A stretch of 64,000 bases of DNA. Source: Hepsetus odoe (lineage: Eukaryota; Chordata; Actinopteri; Characiformes; Hepsetidae). The notes under the pieces are model-generated. The model made no database searches and had not been told where the DNA came from. It saw only the letters and a list, made by a program, of their open reading frames with translations. Position numbers and translations under genes: made by a program. Location: contig CM029384.1 in the NCBI GenBank assembly GCA_017165825.1, positions 8,931,062 through 8,995,061 of the forward strand, in the 5' to 3' direction. Positions 12,503-25,383 of the stretch are shown here, piece after piece (position 1 is the first letter of the stretch; each line of letters begins with the position of its first letter).

Positions 12503-13249
12503 TATTTAGCATATACAATGTTTTCATCTATGAAATAGAAAATGGGACAGGTGATTCACGTCACAGTTCAGTTGATCGTATCTGGTCAAGTTGTGCAAAA
12601 GTTTTATCCAAAACTAAATAAGCAATTGGTGAAAAGTAGAGAGTAGAAGCTGCAAGTGGAAGTAGCTCAGCCCTGTTGGATGCAAAGTATCTGCCCGGGA
12701 CTGTCCCCAGAAAACAGGGATAACAGGTCAGCCTCCATCATTATCATTAAAATACTAAGGGATAACCATTAATAGAACCAGTGGGAGATAAATGACATTA
12801 GCAAGACAACACTCAGCCATTGTAGAAAGATTCCAGAGTTTATTATTGCAAAAGAAACAGCCATTGTACATACATTTTTTCTTGATGTACTGCATAGTTG
12901 AATCAAGCACAAGGCATTGAAGTATTTTTCATGTCTCATAGAAATCCAGTTCATATCATATCTAAGTATTTGTAATTGGGTTGAAGGCCACACTGCTTTA
13001 ACAACATCTGTAAAAGGCACAGAACTAATCTAGCAAAATAAAGCAGAAAATATGTCTTGCACTAGAAAATGCACCTTCTTTGGAGTACAATATGTTTTAG
13101 GGAAAAAAAAATGAACTGAACCACAAACCAAAAAAATGAAACAAATATCAAGGATTGCACACAGTGATATGCAGCATATGAAGTTTTATTTAGGCACATC
13201 TGATACAAGTGCAGTAAACTGTAAGCTATTCATTAATCCTCTTGCTCCT

Positions 13250-14646
13250 TTACTGATCCTGACTAGGCTTCATTGCCCCAAGCAGGCCATTGGCTGTAGT
13301 GAACAGATTGATGGGAGAAGAGCCATCCGTGATTAGAGTGGACTTCAGACCCAGAGCCTGCAGCAGCTTCACCTGGGGGGAGAGAGGGAGGGAGAGAGAG
13401 AGGCACAAAATTTACTTATTCCAAAGCAAAACTTTATAAACAAAAAGAAATGCTGAACATTAATACATTTTCTTATTCAGTTGTGATTAGCTTGCTCTTG
13501 TGTTTTTCTAGATCATTTTAAGGTCATTTTAAGCCTAAAAAAATAATAAAATACTTATATTATTAAGTATTTAGAATGTTAATATGTCCAACCCGTTTTC
13601 TTCCACCTCCAGTCTTAGAAGTACAGAATACCCACCCAGTACAGAATACCCATTCTACGGCCTCACATATCATTATTGATCATATCCTAATGATCAAGAG
13701 AACTAGGTATGAAACGTGCAGCTCAGTCCAGACAAGAACTGGGAAGTACTACTCAAATTTGTAATTTTTAATTTAAATTTAATTTAATTTTATGTTTTTG
13801 CATTTGGTTATACCTATTCTTACAAAAACAGCTCAGTAATAATTCCCTTTTAATTGTTATGAAGGCTTTTTGTACATTTTATAATAAATAGAGTCTGCAA
13901 AGCAACTCACAGCAGTCTTGCATGCTGTCAAAAGTTGAACATTGTTAATCAGCACTGAGATATGAAAGAATAAAGTTTTGAGAAAAAGTAAAGAACCTTT
14001 GGCCCCTATTGTCTGATGCTAATCTAGTTACCCGCATATTGCTGCACATTATCCTTACTGTGTAAGATTGCTTAAGCAATATGACAGAGTGAAACAAATG
14101 CAGAGCCAAACGTAAAACTAGGGTTAGGTGAGCAAGTAATCTTAGAATTGAAAGAAAGAACTCCCAATAAACCTTCAGATCTTTAGAACACATAATTTTT
14201 ACTTTATTTTCTATCAAATGCTTCAAAATGTTTTAAGTAGAACGTGACCTGCGAAGTATTAAACCAGGAGTGTGCAGTGAACACAACTGCCAAAAATGTT
14301 ATCATCAAAATAATAGTTTACATGATTAATCATACTATTCATATTGAAAGCCTTAAAACATTCAATGTTTTAAACAAATATTAACAAACCTTTCTATTTT
14401 AAGATAATCAGTTAAAACTCTGCAATTGTATTTAACAGGTAGTTTCCTGCAAGCATGACAAACTATCATATACTTCTAAGAGCAGGTTAAACATGCAATG
14501 TGTGTCCTGATGTAGGCAATGTAGAGGACTGATGAAACAGTGACTGCTAAGAAATAAGAGAGAGAGGAAAAAAAAAAAAACAAAAAACCTCAGAGAGACT
14601 AATTTGCATGGCTCTACACAATATCCTGCAATTCATGGTAGAAAGT

Positions 14647-14686
<40 letters not shown>

Positions 14687-17600
14687 AGACATAGGGATCT
14701 ACCTGCAGCTCTGGACCGGCTCTAGCCATCTCTGTTAGAGTGCCGCTGCCAATGGCCTCCACAAGCTGTTTGAAGCGTTGGCTCTCAATTTCAGCCAGTT
14801 TCTGCTGCTTCTCTATATCCAAAGAATCCATTTCCTTTTTATAGTTGAGCTCTTGCTCCCGAGCTTTGGACAAACGATCCAGCTCTGCCTCCTGCAGGAC
14901 AACAATAACATACGGAAGGGAAATAAAAGAAATGCTGTGCTCAGTGCAGTAAAATGCAATGCAAATAAGGTGTCATAGTGAAACTTATGTTAAGCAGAAA
15001 GTGAGGAATGGGAAGTTGTGAAGGATGAATAGAAAGTGACTGACATACCGCCTCTATTCTCTGGGCTTCAACCTTGAGCTTGGCCTCGTTGACAGCTGCT
15101 TCACCCTGGATACGTGCTGCTTCTGCTCTGGACTGAGCCTCTGCCTTTGCTGCTCCTGTACTCTCTACTGCAGCACTGAACACACACGTTTTACAGAATG
15201 TCAGGAAAGTATGACAGGATGACGTTTTAAAGGGGTCTTTACACATCTGCCCCGTATGCATCATAGAAATAAATATCTATAAGTATATGAATCAACTATA
15301 CTTGGCTTTGTTCCCAGATATGTACAGTCTTTAATTTTAGTTTTTTGCCAAATTACATTTATAAAAGCATTTCCCTATACTGTATTACCTTGGGGTAATG
15401 ATTTAATAACCATATGATGTATTTATTATTAAAGTTTTAAAAAGAAATGACAGAAATTAAAGAAATTAAAGTTTTTGTGTACAAATTGCTGAATTTAAGC
15501 TTTTGTTTATGCATAATAGCATTCACATTCAGGGTCTAGCCTCTGCTGTGTACCTGAGAGCCTCCAACTCCAGCAGTTCCTTCCTGGCCCTCTCAGCCTC
15601 AGCCTGATCAGTGATCCTCTGCCTCTCCAGCCGGCCGCGAGCCTCCTGCTCCAAGCGCTCCGCCTCATGTCTGAGAGAAAGAAACCATAAAACTGAATGA
15701 ATAAATGTAATTAAAGAAACTATTGCAAAGCAGTAATATGTTTATTTAATTCCTTAGTTATAATAAGAAGAGCTGTGACTCTGCCATTATGTAGTGCTAC
15801 AACAAAATAAATAAGTTTTAATTCATAGTACTTTGATACATCATAGTGACACCCATAGGCATGAAGCCTATGTTTATTTCAGTTAGTTTGTTATGAAAGT
15901 GAAGTACTGAAGTGTATAACCATATCTAGAGGTAGCCTGACCAAACGTGTAGATGGAACAACTGAAACAAACACTTTTCAGTATGACCCAGCAGTACAGC
16001 ACAAATTAAACTACACAGAGGCAAAACAGAGAAACCTGAGACTAGCAGAGGACAAAACCAGCCTGAAAAGCATGTACTAACCGAGCAGCAGCCTCCTGAG
16101 AGTTGGTTGTGATCTCGATGGCCAGCTGGACACTCTTCTGCAGGGCATCACGCGTACGTTGGTCCACAGGCTCCACAGACTGAATGTCCACGCTGCTGAT
16201 AACCAGGCCGTTCTGACCAAAACGCAAACTGGAACGCACCGCCAGTTTCTCGTCAAAGCCAAATACAGCTGAGCTGATGATCCTGTTCGAATTCTAGAGG
16301 GGGTAAGCATCACGGCAGTGAGGCAACATGGAGTGAATTGGGACATGTGCAGAGTATTCATATGCAAAGATTAGAGCTGCACTATGGACAATAAACCATA
16401 ATGTGACTACATTTCCAAACACTGATTGTGTTGTTTCTTGCCATATAAAACATAGATCAAGCAATATTCTAGTAATTTATTTGTTTTGTTTTTAAGCTGG
16501 GTTAAGAAAACTTAAAGTAGTACTTTGCCAGAATCTTATTGCCATATTGTTGATGACTGGTATCAGTAGAGCAAAGACTAATACAGTGATAATGATCAAC
16601 AAATAATATTTTGTTTAGCCCTGGTAAATAGTTTGGAAACTAGCAAAACTCTGTAAATCTTATGTACAAAGCTCAAATCCCCCACTTCTCACACTGTTGG
16701 AATCATGGGTATGACAGGAAAGGGAAACATGGTCAAACATTAGATCCTTCACATCAACTACAGTAAATGCATTTCTCCCCCAAACTGTGTTTATCCCCCT
16801 ATCTGGTCCTAAATGTCGTATGCTTTCTTGTAGCTTTGTACTATTTATTGTCTGTATTCTTTGTCTGTGAGCTCTGTTTTCTGGTATTTTTCTTTGTTGA
16901 CAATGAAGCTGACTTTGACACACACCTTATGGAAGTCATCAAACTGCACTGAAGCTACTGCTCCTCTTATCCTGGAGGCAATGGCCTTGCAGGCATCGCC
17001 CACAAAGTCAGGAACGGAAAACAGAGCTGTAGCCTGTGCATGGTCTGACTTGTTCTTCATATCAAAGTGCCTGGTGGTGAGGAGGGTGTGGGAGAAGGAG
17101 AAATATATGAAAGGAGAGGGAGGGGGAGAGAGAGGGAGAGAAAAAAAAAAAGAAAAGAAAGAGTAATGAATACACACCATAGAAAGTACATTACAATCAT
17201 AAAATTACATTAATAAACTACTATTGGTAGACAACATAACAGAGGCCAAATTAAGAAGCAATGGGATAAAAAACAAACTGCTAAATTTGGCTATATATCA
17301 TTTGGGATAAGGAGAAGGTTAAGTAAATTTGATTCTTTTTGCCAGATTAAAGCTTTAATATAGGATAGCCTGAAACACTATTTTTTAGGCTTGAAATAAA
17401 TCAGTGAGAGAGAAAAAATAAATACTGATATGGTAAGACATCAGGGCATATAGAATATATGAAACACAAATATGTAGGGCATGGGGTAGCCATGACTCTG
17501 ACAAAGGTTTTCTGTCCTTCAGTAAAAGAGTCTTTGTGAAATAAAAGCTAAGAGACAAGGCAGAGGTATGGATGAAACGATAAAAAGCATGGGGAGGATT

Positions 17601-20600
17601 TTATGGCGGGATGGCCATTTAAAATAGCAAAGGCAACAAATCAGCACATTAATGTATGACTCCCAGTGGCATATCGTATATGTCTGCAGTTATTCAAACA
17701 GTGTTTGAGCAAGCTCAGTGTCTGAGTAAGCGTTCTGTTTTGATGGCCATTGTAATAGTAAAATCACAGGCATATCCTGGTGCAGGGAAATGCTTGCCAT
17801 ACAGCGCTCCACTCCGGCAAAATGCTTTTTTCCAATCAGTAAATGATGCCCTATGAGTGTGCATATAAAGTCCTTCTAAAATATGTCCAGACACACAGAC
17901 AGACAGACAGAAATCATACCAGTTGTATGAGAGCTGGAGCTGCAAACGGGCATGGTCGGCGGTTTCAATAGTGATGATGTCAGTACAGAAGTCAGGGCCG
18001 AGCAGCAAGCAGATGGCTTTAATGACATTTGGCCGCTTGGGCTTATCTCCAGACAGGGACAGAATAGTGAACTGCTCATCTGGACCCAGCATCACCAAAT
18101 CGGGCCCAAAGATCACCCTGCAGGAGGAGAAAGAAAAGTGCAGAGACAGAGAAAGAGAAAGAGAGAGAAAGAAATGAATACACACCAGAGCTTTATTGTA
18201 AGTTACTCATCTTTTTAAACTCACTTCAACTAAACTCAAGCTTAACCTTTTTGTTTAATTGAGAATTTTACAAACACGGACTTCTGTTAACCTAAGTAGG
18301 TATACACTCCTTACAGAAGCATTTTAAACATTTCTAAACGTACCTCAATCTAATAATCAGTCAAACTAATTTGAACCATTTAAACCAAACAAACAATTCA
18401 TGCACAGGTAATCTGAGTGCTCATGGCTCTATATAAAAGCATTGCCTAAACAGAGAACCAATTTGTCATGGTGAGTTGACTTCTGGGTATACTCACTAAA
18501 ACCATGACCTTCTTTCAATAAATAAACTATTACAAGGTAAATAACAAATAGTGGAAGTTTTCAAACAACTAGTTCAATTAAAGGATTTTAGTTGTATTCA
18601 AGCAAATTTTCACTGCAGCAACAGAACTAAAAATGGAATTTTCAGTACTTGTTCCAATCCTGCATAAGTGTATCTGTGTATCTAATGTGCAGTAAGGAGA
18701 CTGTACAATGGAAAAGCATAAATACCTGGCCTTCTTTTCTCTGTAGTCATACACCTGTACCGCTGCATTATGGGGGACGCGATAGGATATAACTCTAGTT
18801 TTGTCTCGTGGGCCGTTGTTCATGTCCTGTTCTCGCTCTGAACGTCCTGACAGGGGGTCACGCGAGCTGCTCAGCAACAGCTCAACATTTGGGGGCAGCT
18901 CTTTTTCCCACAGTTCTTCATCCTGAGTCAGCATATACGTGTGGCCAATCACAGCACGCACCTACACACAACATCGTGACGCAAGATAAAAGGAATTAGA
19001 TCAAATATTCAGTATATTTTTGCGTTTTTGTGAGAGCATGTAAACTTCTTGTAAACTGTTTTTATAGGCATTCTTATTAACATGCACAAATTTGTGATTG
19101 ACTTTCGCAGGAAGTCACCCCCCATCACACCGGTGGACATCCAGGGTTTGTGCATTGAAACGGTGGAGGAGTACAAATACCTGGGTGTCCACATCAACAA
19201 TAAACTGGACTGGTCCACTAACACTACTGCTCTTTACAAAAAGGGCCTCAGTCGTCTACACCTGCTAAGGTGGCTGAGGTCCTTTGGGGTAAACAAACAT
19301 CTCATGAGGACATTCTATGACACTGTGGTAGCGTCGGCTGTTTTTTACGCTGTGGTCTGCTGGTGTGGAAGAGTCGCAGAGAGGGACAGAGGGAAACTAA
19401 ACAAACTGGTCAAGAGGGCCAGCTCTGTCCTGGACTGCCCGCTCAAGTCCATAGAGCAGGTAGGGGAGGAGAGGATGTTGTCCAAACTAACATCCATCAT
19501 GGACAACACCTCTCACCCCTACGAGACTGTGTCGGGCACTGAGCAGCTCGTTCAGCAGCAGACTGTTACACCAGCAGTGTAGAAAGAAACGCTACCACAG
19601 GTCATTCCTACCTGCAGCAATAAGACTCCACAACTCATCATAACATTACATTGCTTGTTTATTATTATTATATATTTATATTATATATATATAAATAACT
19701 ATTATTGTTGTATATTATTATTACTGTATTGTATATTATTATTATTACTACATTACATTTATTATTTCATTTATATTCATATTTTTGCTATATTTATATT
19801 TTGCTACTTGTTATTTATATGTATAATTCATTCAAAACTTATTACCATGTATTACTCTTGTAGATATGTGTATATATATATATAGATAATTTATTATTTA
19901 TTTATAGCTCCTCTACTTTTCTCCTGTACTTGTTCCTGTTCTCTCTCTATATCTTTATATATTTTTCCCTTTCTTTCTGTACACCTGTCTTTTTTTATAA
20001 GAGCCCTGTAACGCCCAAATTTCCCATTCGTGGGATAATAAAAGATCACTCTACTCTACTCTACTATCAGTAAATTGCATTTCCAGAAAGGAAGGAGAGA
20101 GGAAAAAATATATTAAATATTTTCTTCTTAATAATTTGAGACTGTTTATATTGACTATGCATGCTACTAATACATACAGTTTTGTGTTCAGTACAAAAAT
20201 CATAGGCCTTAAGAAAATCCCTAAATAAAATAAATACAGATAACATTAGTACAATAAATTGATTTTTTCCCTTTTATAGCTACCATATTATGCCTAGTTT
20301 GGTGTTCTGTTCATGGAATTTCACAAATTCATGCAATGACTGGAGGAGAAACCAAACCTACGTTCTTCTAACCAGCTCCAGAATTTCAACTATGTTTTTA
20401 AAACAGCCATTACTTAATTTATGACAGGTTTGTTCAAATAACAGGCATCAATCACCCACCCACTATCAGTTATGCTCAAACTGAGTGCAGATTAAGAACA
20501 AAGCGGGTCTGCTATCCTATAAAAACATTTCATAATCCTTTCCCTTGAAAGCTGTAGATGGGGACAGGGGTCAGTAAAGGCTTTTTTTGTGAGGGAGATT

Positions 20601-22628
20601 AGTGCAATCATTGCAGGTACCTGCAAAACAAATGGCAGCCCACTGAAAGTGGCTCAACACATCCCACACAGACAACTTTAGGAAATTTAATTTTATATTT
20701 ATGCTTTCATATCCATTTGAAAAAAGAACAGTATAGCTACAAACATAAAAACACAATAGATAAAGGACATTTTTAAATTGACATTTTTGTTTATTGTAAA
20801 ATTGTTTCTGCTATGTTTGAATTATGACACACCTTTCCGGTTTTGATGTCCCGCACATAGATCCCCTCATTCTCATCCAGTGGAATTGCTTGTTGCCGGA
20901 GCAGGACCTCCACAGTGGCTGGTGGTACATATTCAATTGGCCCACGTAGCATCCAGCGGTCACCAGGGCGGCGCTGCACCCCAGCCCTTTTGCCTCGCTT
21001 CTCTTGCTCCTCCTGTGCACCATCTTCCTCTTGCTGATGGAGAGAGAGGGTGAAAGAGGGGTTGAGACAGAGAAAGAGGGAAGGGGAACAATGGCAATGT
21101 CCAGTGATGGGTGGGGAAGGACACTGCTGCACATGAACCATGCAGTGAGTGTGTGTCTGTATGTGTATATAATATTTATGTAAATTGACATGGGGGTTCA
21201 TGTGTATATGCAAATGCATGTGTGTAAGAAAGCATTGGAAGAAAGCATCAAAAAGAATTACAAAGGAAGGAGAAATTAAACAAAATTAACCACAGAATGA
21301 AGGATGAGGATTAAATAATTTATAAGGGGGGAAAAAAAAAACAAAAAAGGGAGGCACAATCATGAATCAGACCACTAATAAATCAGTTTTTCCATGTTTT
21401 CAAATCTTTCTTTGTTTCTAAATAAGGATCATTCATGACATTCTTTATACACTCAGTAACTCAAAAAATTGAAACATTGAGTAAAACTTAAGCATAGATT
21501 ATAGAAAATGTGTGTATATTATATATACACAAACATTTTCTGTATATATATTATACAGCAGAAGAGGAGATTAATGACTCCTGTTTCTCCACGGCTTTTA
21601 GTGTAAGAAGTGACCTTTGTTTCTTGTAACTGAGGCAAAAGATAGTTACTAGAGTGTATGGTATTTCCTGAATGCTGGCATGTTTTTTTTAGGGTGTGGG
21701 TTATGTTTTTTGCAGGTGTGGTATTGGCAGCTACAGGTGAACACAGTTAGTGTTCAGGTTGAACAAGTGCTGTATTAAACACAGAGGTTGTGAATGCTTT
21801 GTTTGCCTTCTGTAGCGCTTTTATTGACTCATCTTTTACAAAAGCTTGACCTCTCCCTTCTCCCAGTTCTATATGTCTCATTGTCTCACCGCCTCTGTGT
21901 CCATGAAGGGCTCCACAGCTCGAAGCACCAGTCCTTCTTCCTCAGACAGTACATACACGTCCTGAATGCCATTCTCCAGCTCTTCACCAGGTCTCAGGAA
22001 GAATGAACGCTCACCCTTCAGGGTAAAAGTGAAATTAATAAGTGAAACAAAAAACGCCTAAACGTTACTTTTACCATCAGCATAAAAAATCGGAATGCTA
22101 AAAAATGTTTCATAATAAACAGCAATTAGACTAACCCGCTAATGTTGCAACAAAAGTGTGCAATGTCATAAACCAGCAGAAGAATGAAAACTGTTGTGAG
22201 ATAAAAGAAGATATGCACACCTTCACTACTCTTTTCTGTCCAAGCTGAGGCTTGCCGTCCGGTCCCACAGGGTCCAGAATCACACAGTACTGTCTACTGC
22301 TCAGGGTGGTCACATCCACCACACCCACCACTTCTTCAGCCACTGATGGGATGTGTGCCTCTCTGTCTGCCACAGTCACCAGCCACTCCTCTCCTGTCCT
22401 TCGGTCACGTCCGCCAGCATCCCGGAAAGGCCGGAGAGCACGCACATGCAGTGCACTCTGGGAGAGTAAGATTAATTAAGAATGAGTATTACACATGAAT
22501 AGACAACTGCAAGCAAACATACTTCCTTCATTAGTACAGCTTCAATAGTTTCATCAATGTTTGAATCATGACCTTTGGGTTGGACTACAAATACAATTTA
22601 ATCCAGAAGAGGGAAAGAGATGGGGGGG

Positions 22629-22679
<51 letters not shown>

Positions 22680-22703
22680 GAAAGAGATGGGGGGGGGACA
22701 CAC

Positions 22704-22745
<42 letters not shown>

Positions 22746-22943
22746 TAATAAATGACGATAGCTACCTTGTCAGTGAGGATGTAAGCATTAACAATATCGA
22801 TGACCTCTTCATGTGCTCCAGGCAGGTACGCTCCAACCTTACACACCTGCCACTCCTCACCTGTCAAACACTTCTATGAGCATTCTTGTAGACACATTTA
22901 ACTTATTATAATGTCATTAACAGTGTTCACCAAACTAACCTAA

Positions 22944-22978
<35 letters not shown>

Positions 22979-25383
22979 AGATGACTGAGTCGCACTTAGG
23001 GTCACTGATTCATATTTCTCAATAAGTAAATGAACATAGAAAAAGAAATACAGAACTGCTTGTAATAGCTATATAAAATAGTACTAACCTATTTCTATAT
23101 TAAGAAGCAAGGTCAAGGTAACACTTTTCACACACATCTAAGTGTGAGATGCAAATGTGTGACTTTGTACTGTATTATAAGGGAGTTTATGTTGCAGTAT
23201 GATTAAGGATTGATTAACTAACACATGATTAATCATAGGTTAAAATATGAATGTCTGTAAAAGCAATGTGAGTGTTTGTGCATGTCTAACCAGTAACTCT
23301 GCGAACTCCGCTGCGGTCCACTCCCTCTTTGCGTGCTCTGAGACGAATGGCTTGGTTTTCTCGGATCACCGTGGCTTTGATTGTTTCCAGTACCGTCACC
23401 TCCTTCCTTGGAATGTAGGTTCCTGTTGGAGGTCAGATGTCAATAGTGCATGTCTCCAATAAGAGAAGAAATTCATATTATAAAGGAGTGTTTTATATTT
23501 CTGTATTTTCCCCATGAATTTTACTAATGTTTTTGCAGTTTTATGTACCCCAAACAGTCACAGTTCATTTCATCTTATTCAATACGCAGTCCAGGATAAA
23601 ACGTGCATATTAAATGAATAGTATTGGACTGAAATCCTAAACATGATCAGAAAATATAAATTCACAAACTCATAAGAATTTCTAGGGGTGCTAACCATTC
23701 TGGAACAAATACATAAAAAACTATATATCGTATGATACGATTTAGCCTTTTTTAAGTTGTTGCTGTTTTTCAAATAAGGTTATGTTTTGTTTAGATAATG
23801 AAAGTTAAAATCACCTGGCCCCTCAAACAACCATTCATCTCCAGCAACTCGCTTCTCTCCATTTTCTTCCTCAAAGTCAAGAAGAGCCTGCAATCGCAGG
23901 GCGGTGTCTGGGTACACAATCTGCAGTGGAGTCACATTCTGGAAGACAGTCGAATAAAGAGGAAAAATATATAAGTATTTTGGAGAGATTTGGAGATTCA
24001 AACAATTGTGCAGCATAGATTAGGCATTTTGAATCATTTGTTATCTTAATGTAATTCTACAATAAAAGAGAACTACATACAAAACTATACATTTAAGATA
24101 CATTATTAAATGTATTTTGTGAAAATTATTAAGTGACCTAAAGCAATATATTTCTGCTTCATTGTTTCCATATAATAATTTTATATAAAATTATATAAAT
24201 TGCTATTTCAGCTTCTTTCCTAGCATTTATTAAACATTAAATATAATTTTGCCCAGTACTAGAAACTAACATAATATTAGTAGTTTCCTTCCAGCAAGTT
24301 TTCTTTCAGCACATCAGCCAATTTTTTTATTTTTCCATGGTTCATTTCCCATGTGTTAAACATCTTTGTCATTTCAATTAAATGTTCCTCCCCACCACTG
24401 CTGTATTTGTTTCTTAATTCATCTTTTATGCATTCTCCTTTGATATTCATTCCTTTAAACAGTAAGCACATTTAACAGCAAATGCTTACACTTACTTATA
24501 TTTATCTGGTTTTAAGTATGAAAATGAAAATGGTGATTCTAAATGAATGAACAGCAAGATAATTAAAAACAATAGCAAGTAACCTTCTGGATCTCTTCTC
24601 CTGGGTACAGAGGGAAGGGGTCTTGGCTTAGGCGGATCTCCAGGTCGGCATGGCGAAGTTTAGCCTGGCCAGCAGTATCAAACTGAACACGGCCTTCATC
24701 ATTACGGGATACTGGATTCAGAATCACGCAGTAATGGCGAGGAGGGATCATGATCATCCGAGTTGGGGGGAAGAGAACCCTGTAAGGGATAAGAGAGGTT
24801 GGAGTAGTCAGTCAAATACAAGCATATATCCGCCAAATATATATAAAATTGGAAATCTTTATCCATTTTTGTTGCATACATTTCTGGAATGGAGGAATCA
24901 GTAAAAAAGACTGAAAATTCTTCTGAAAGTATTTCTTACAATCACAATTGTGCATTCACTGCATATTTTTTTCTTCTCTCAAATGAATTCTAATCAATCC
25001 AATTCATACTGTTGTTGTTTAGTACAAAGGATATATCAACTTTTTGTCAGGTCAGAGACTGAAATTGGTTTACACAATTGATAAGAGTTTACATGATTTC
25101 ATGTAATGATTACAAAACTCCCAACAGGATCCGGTCTGGGTCACAGCCTGCACTTAGATTTGTTCACATGGTCTATCACTGATGTACAGCTACAACATGT
25201 TGCGTGTCTGTTCTGCAGCTACCTCTCATTGTCCTGGCGGATGTAGGTGAGAGGTCCAATCTCCACCCGGGCAATGTTGGTGTTCTGATCGAGAACATGG
25301 ATGTAGTTGTGGGGTGGGATCCTGATGATTGATGAATCAGTCCTTTCGGTCTCCATTTCGCTGGTTGAGGGTCTCTTTGACAT
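13250..25383 (-). CDS. mvp: Major vault protein (MVP), complete, 16 coding exons, 872 aa
   Basis: MVP is the shell protein of the vault ribonucleoprotein, a hollow cytoplasmic barrel. Exons: 25383-25223, 24779-24584, 23938-23815, 23422-23291, 22860-22766, 22457-22221, 22015-21890, 21033-20833, 18961-18726, 18117-17920, 17070-16926, 16293-16082, 15670-15554, 15175-15049, 14891-14703, 13372-13250. All have GT/AG borders and matching phases and sum to 2619 bases. Residues about 15-430 are the repeated MVP barrel domains (PPHNYIHVLDQNTNIARVE; several GEEW/GDEWL repeats). About 480-650 is the shoulder domain (RVPHNAAVQVYDYREKKAR; VGDACKAIASR). About 650-800 is the charged cap helix, then the cap ring (LLQALGLKSTLITDGSSPIN). 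Mammalian MVP is near 893 residues, so the length is normal. The first coding exon starts exactly at the ATG after its acceptor. Exon 8 opens with a charged insert at residues 358-378. The intron between exons 8 and 9 carries an L2-like element. Confidence 0.97.
14648..14683. repeat. (GT)n microsatellite in an mvp intron
   Basis: About 18 GT units, just downstream (on the minus strand) of the donor of mvp coding exon 15. Confidence 0.95.
19080..20071 (+). mobile_element. 5'-truncated L2-like LINE in an mvp intron, antisense to mvp
   Basis: An open frame at 19082-19582 encodes the C-terminal part of a non-LTR reverse transcriptase (EEYKYLGVHINNKLDW, then the thumb region and a VVCWCG motif) with no stop codon before its natural end. 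It is followed by an AT-rich 3' UTR and the tail TTTCCCATTCGTGGGATAAT with AAAAGATCA and five CTCTA-type units (20020-20066). The palmate catalytic domain is absent through 5' truncation. The intact residual frame suggests a fairly young insertion. It lies in the 1.87-kb intron between mvp coding exons 8 and 9. Confidence 0.88.
22630..22742. repeat. Duplicated (GA)n cassette in an mvp intron
   Basis: Two tandem cassettes, each a GGGAAAGAGATGGGGGG block, CACACA, then about 20 GA units, lying 20-30 bases downstream of the mvp exon at 22766. On the transcribed strand this gives long TC tracts. Confidence 0.92.
22947..22974. repeat. Poly(A) tract
   Basis: Uninterrupted run of about 28 A residues in the mvp intron. 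Confidence 0.9.

Noticed and set aside
12640..12740. Possible small RNA gene around GTAGCTCAGCCCTGTTGG
   Set aside because: The phrase resembles a tRNA fragment, but no cloverleaf, B box or terminator in the right positions could be made out.
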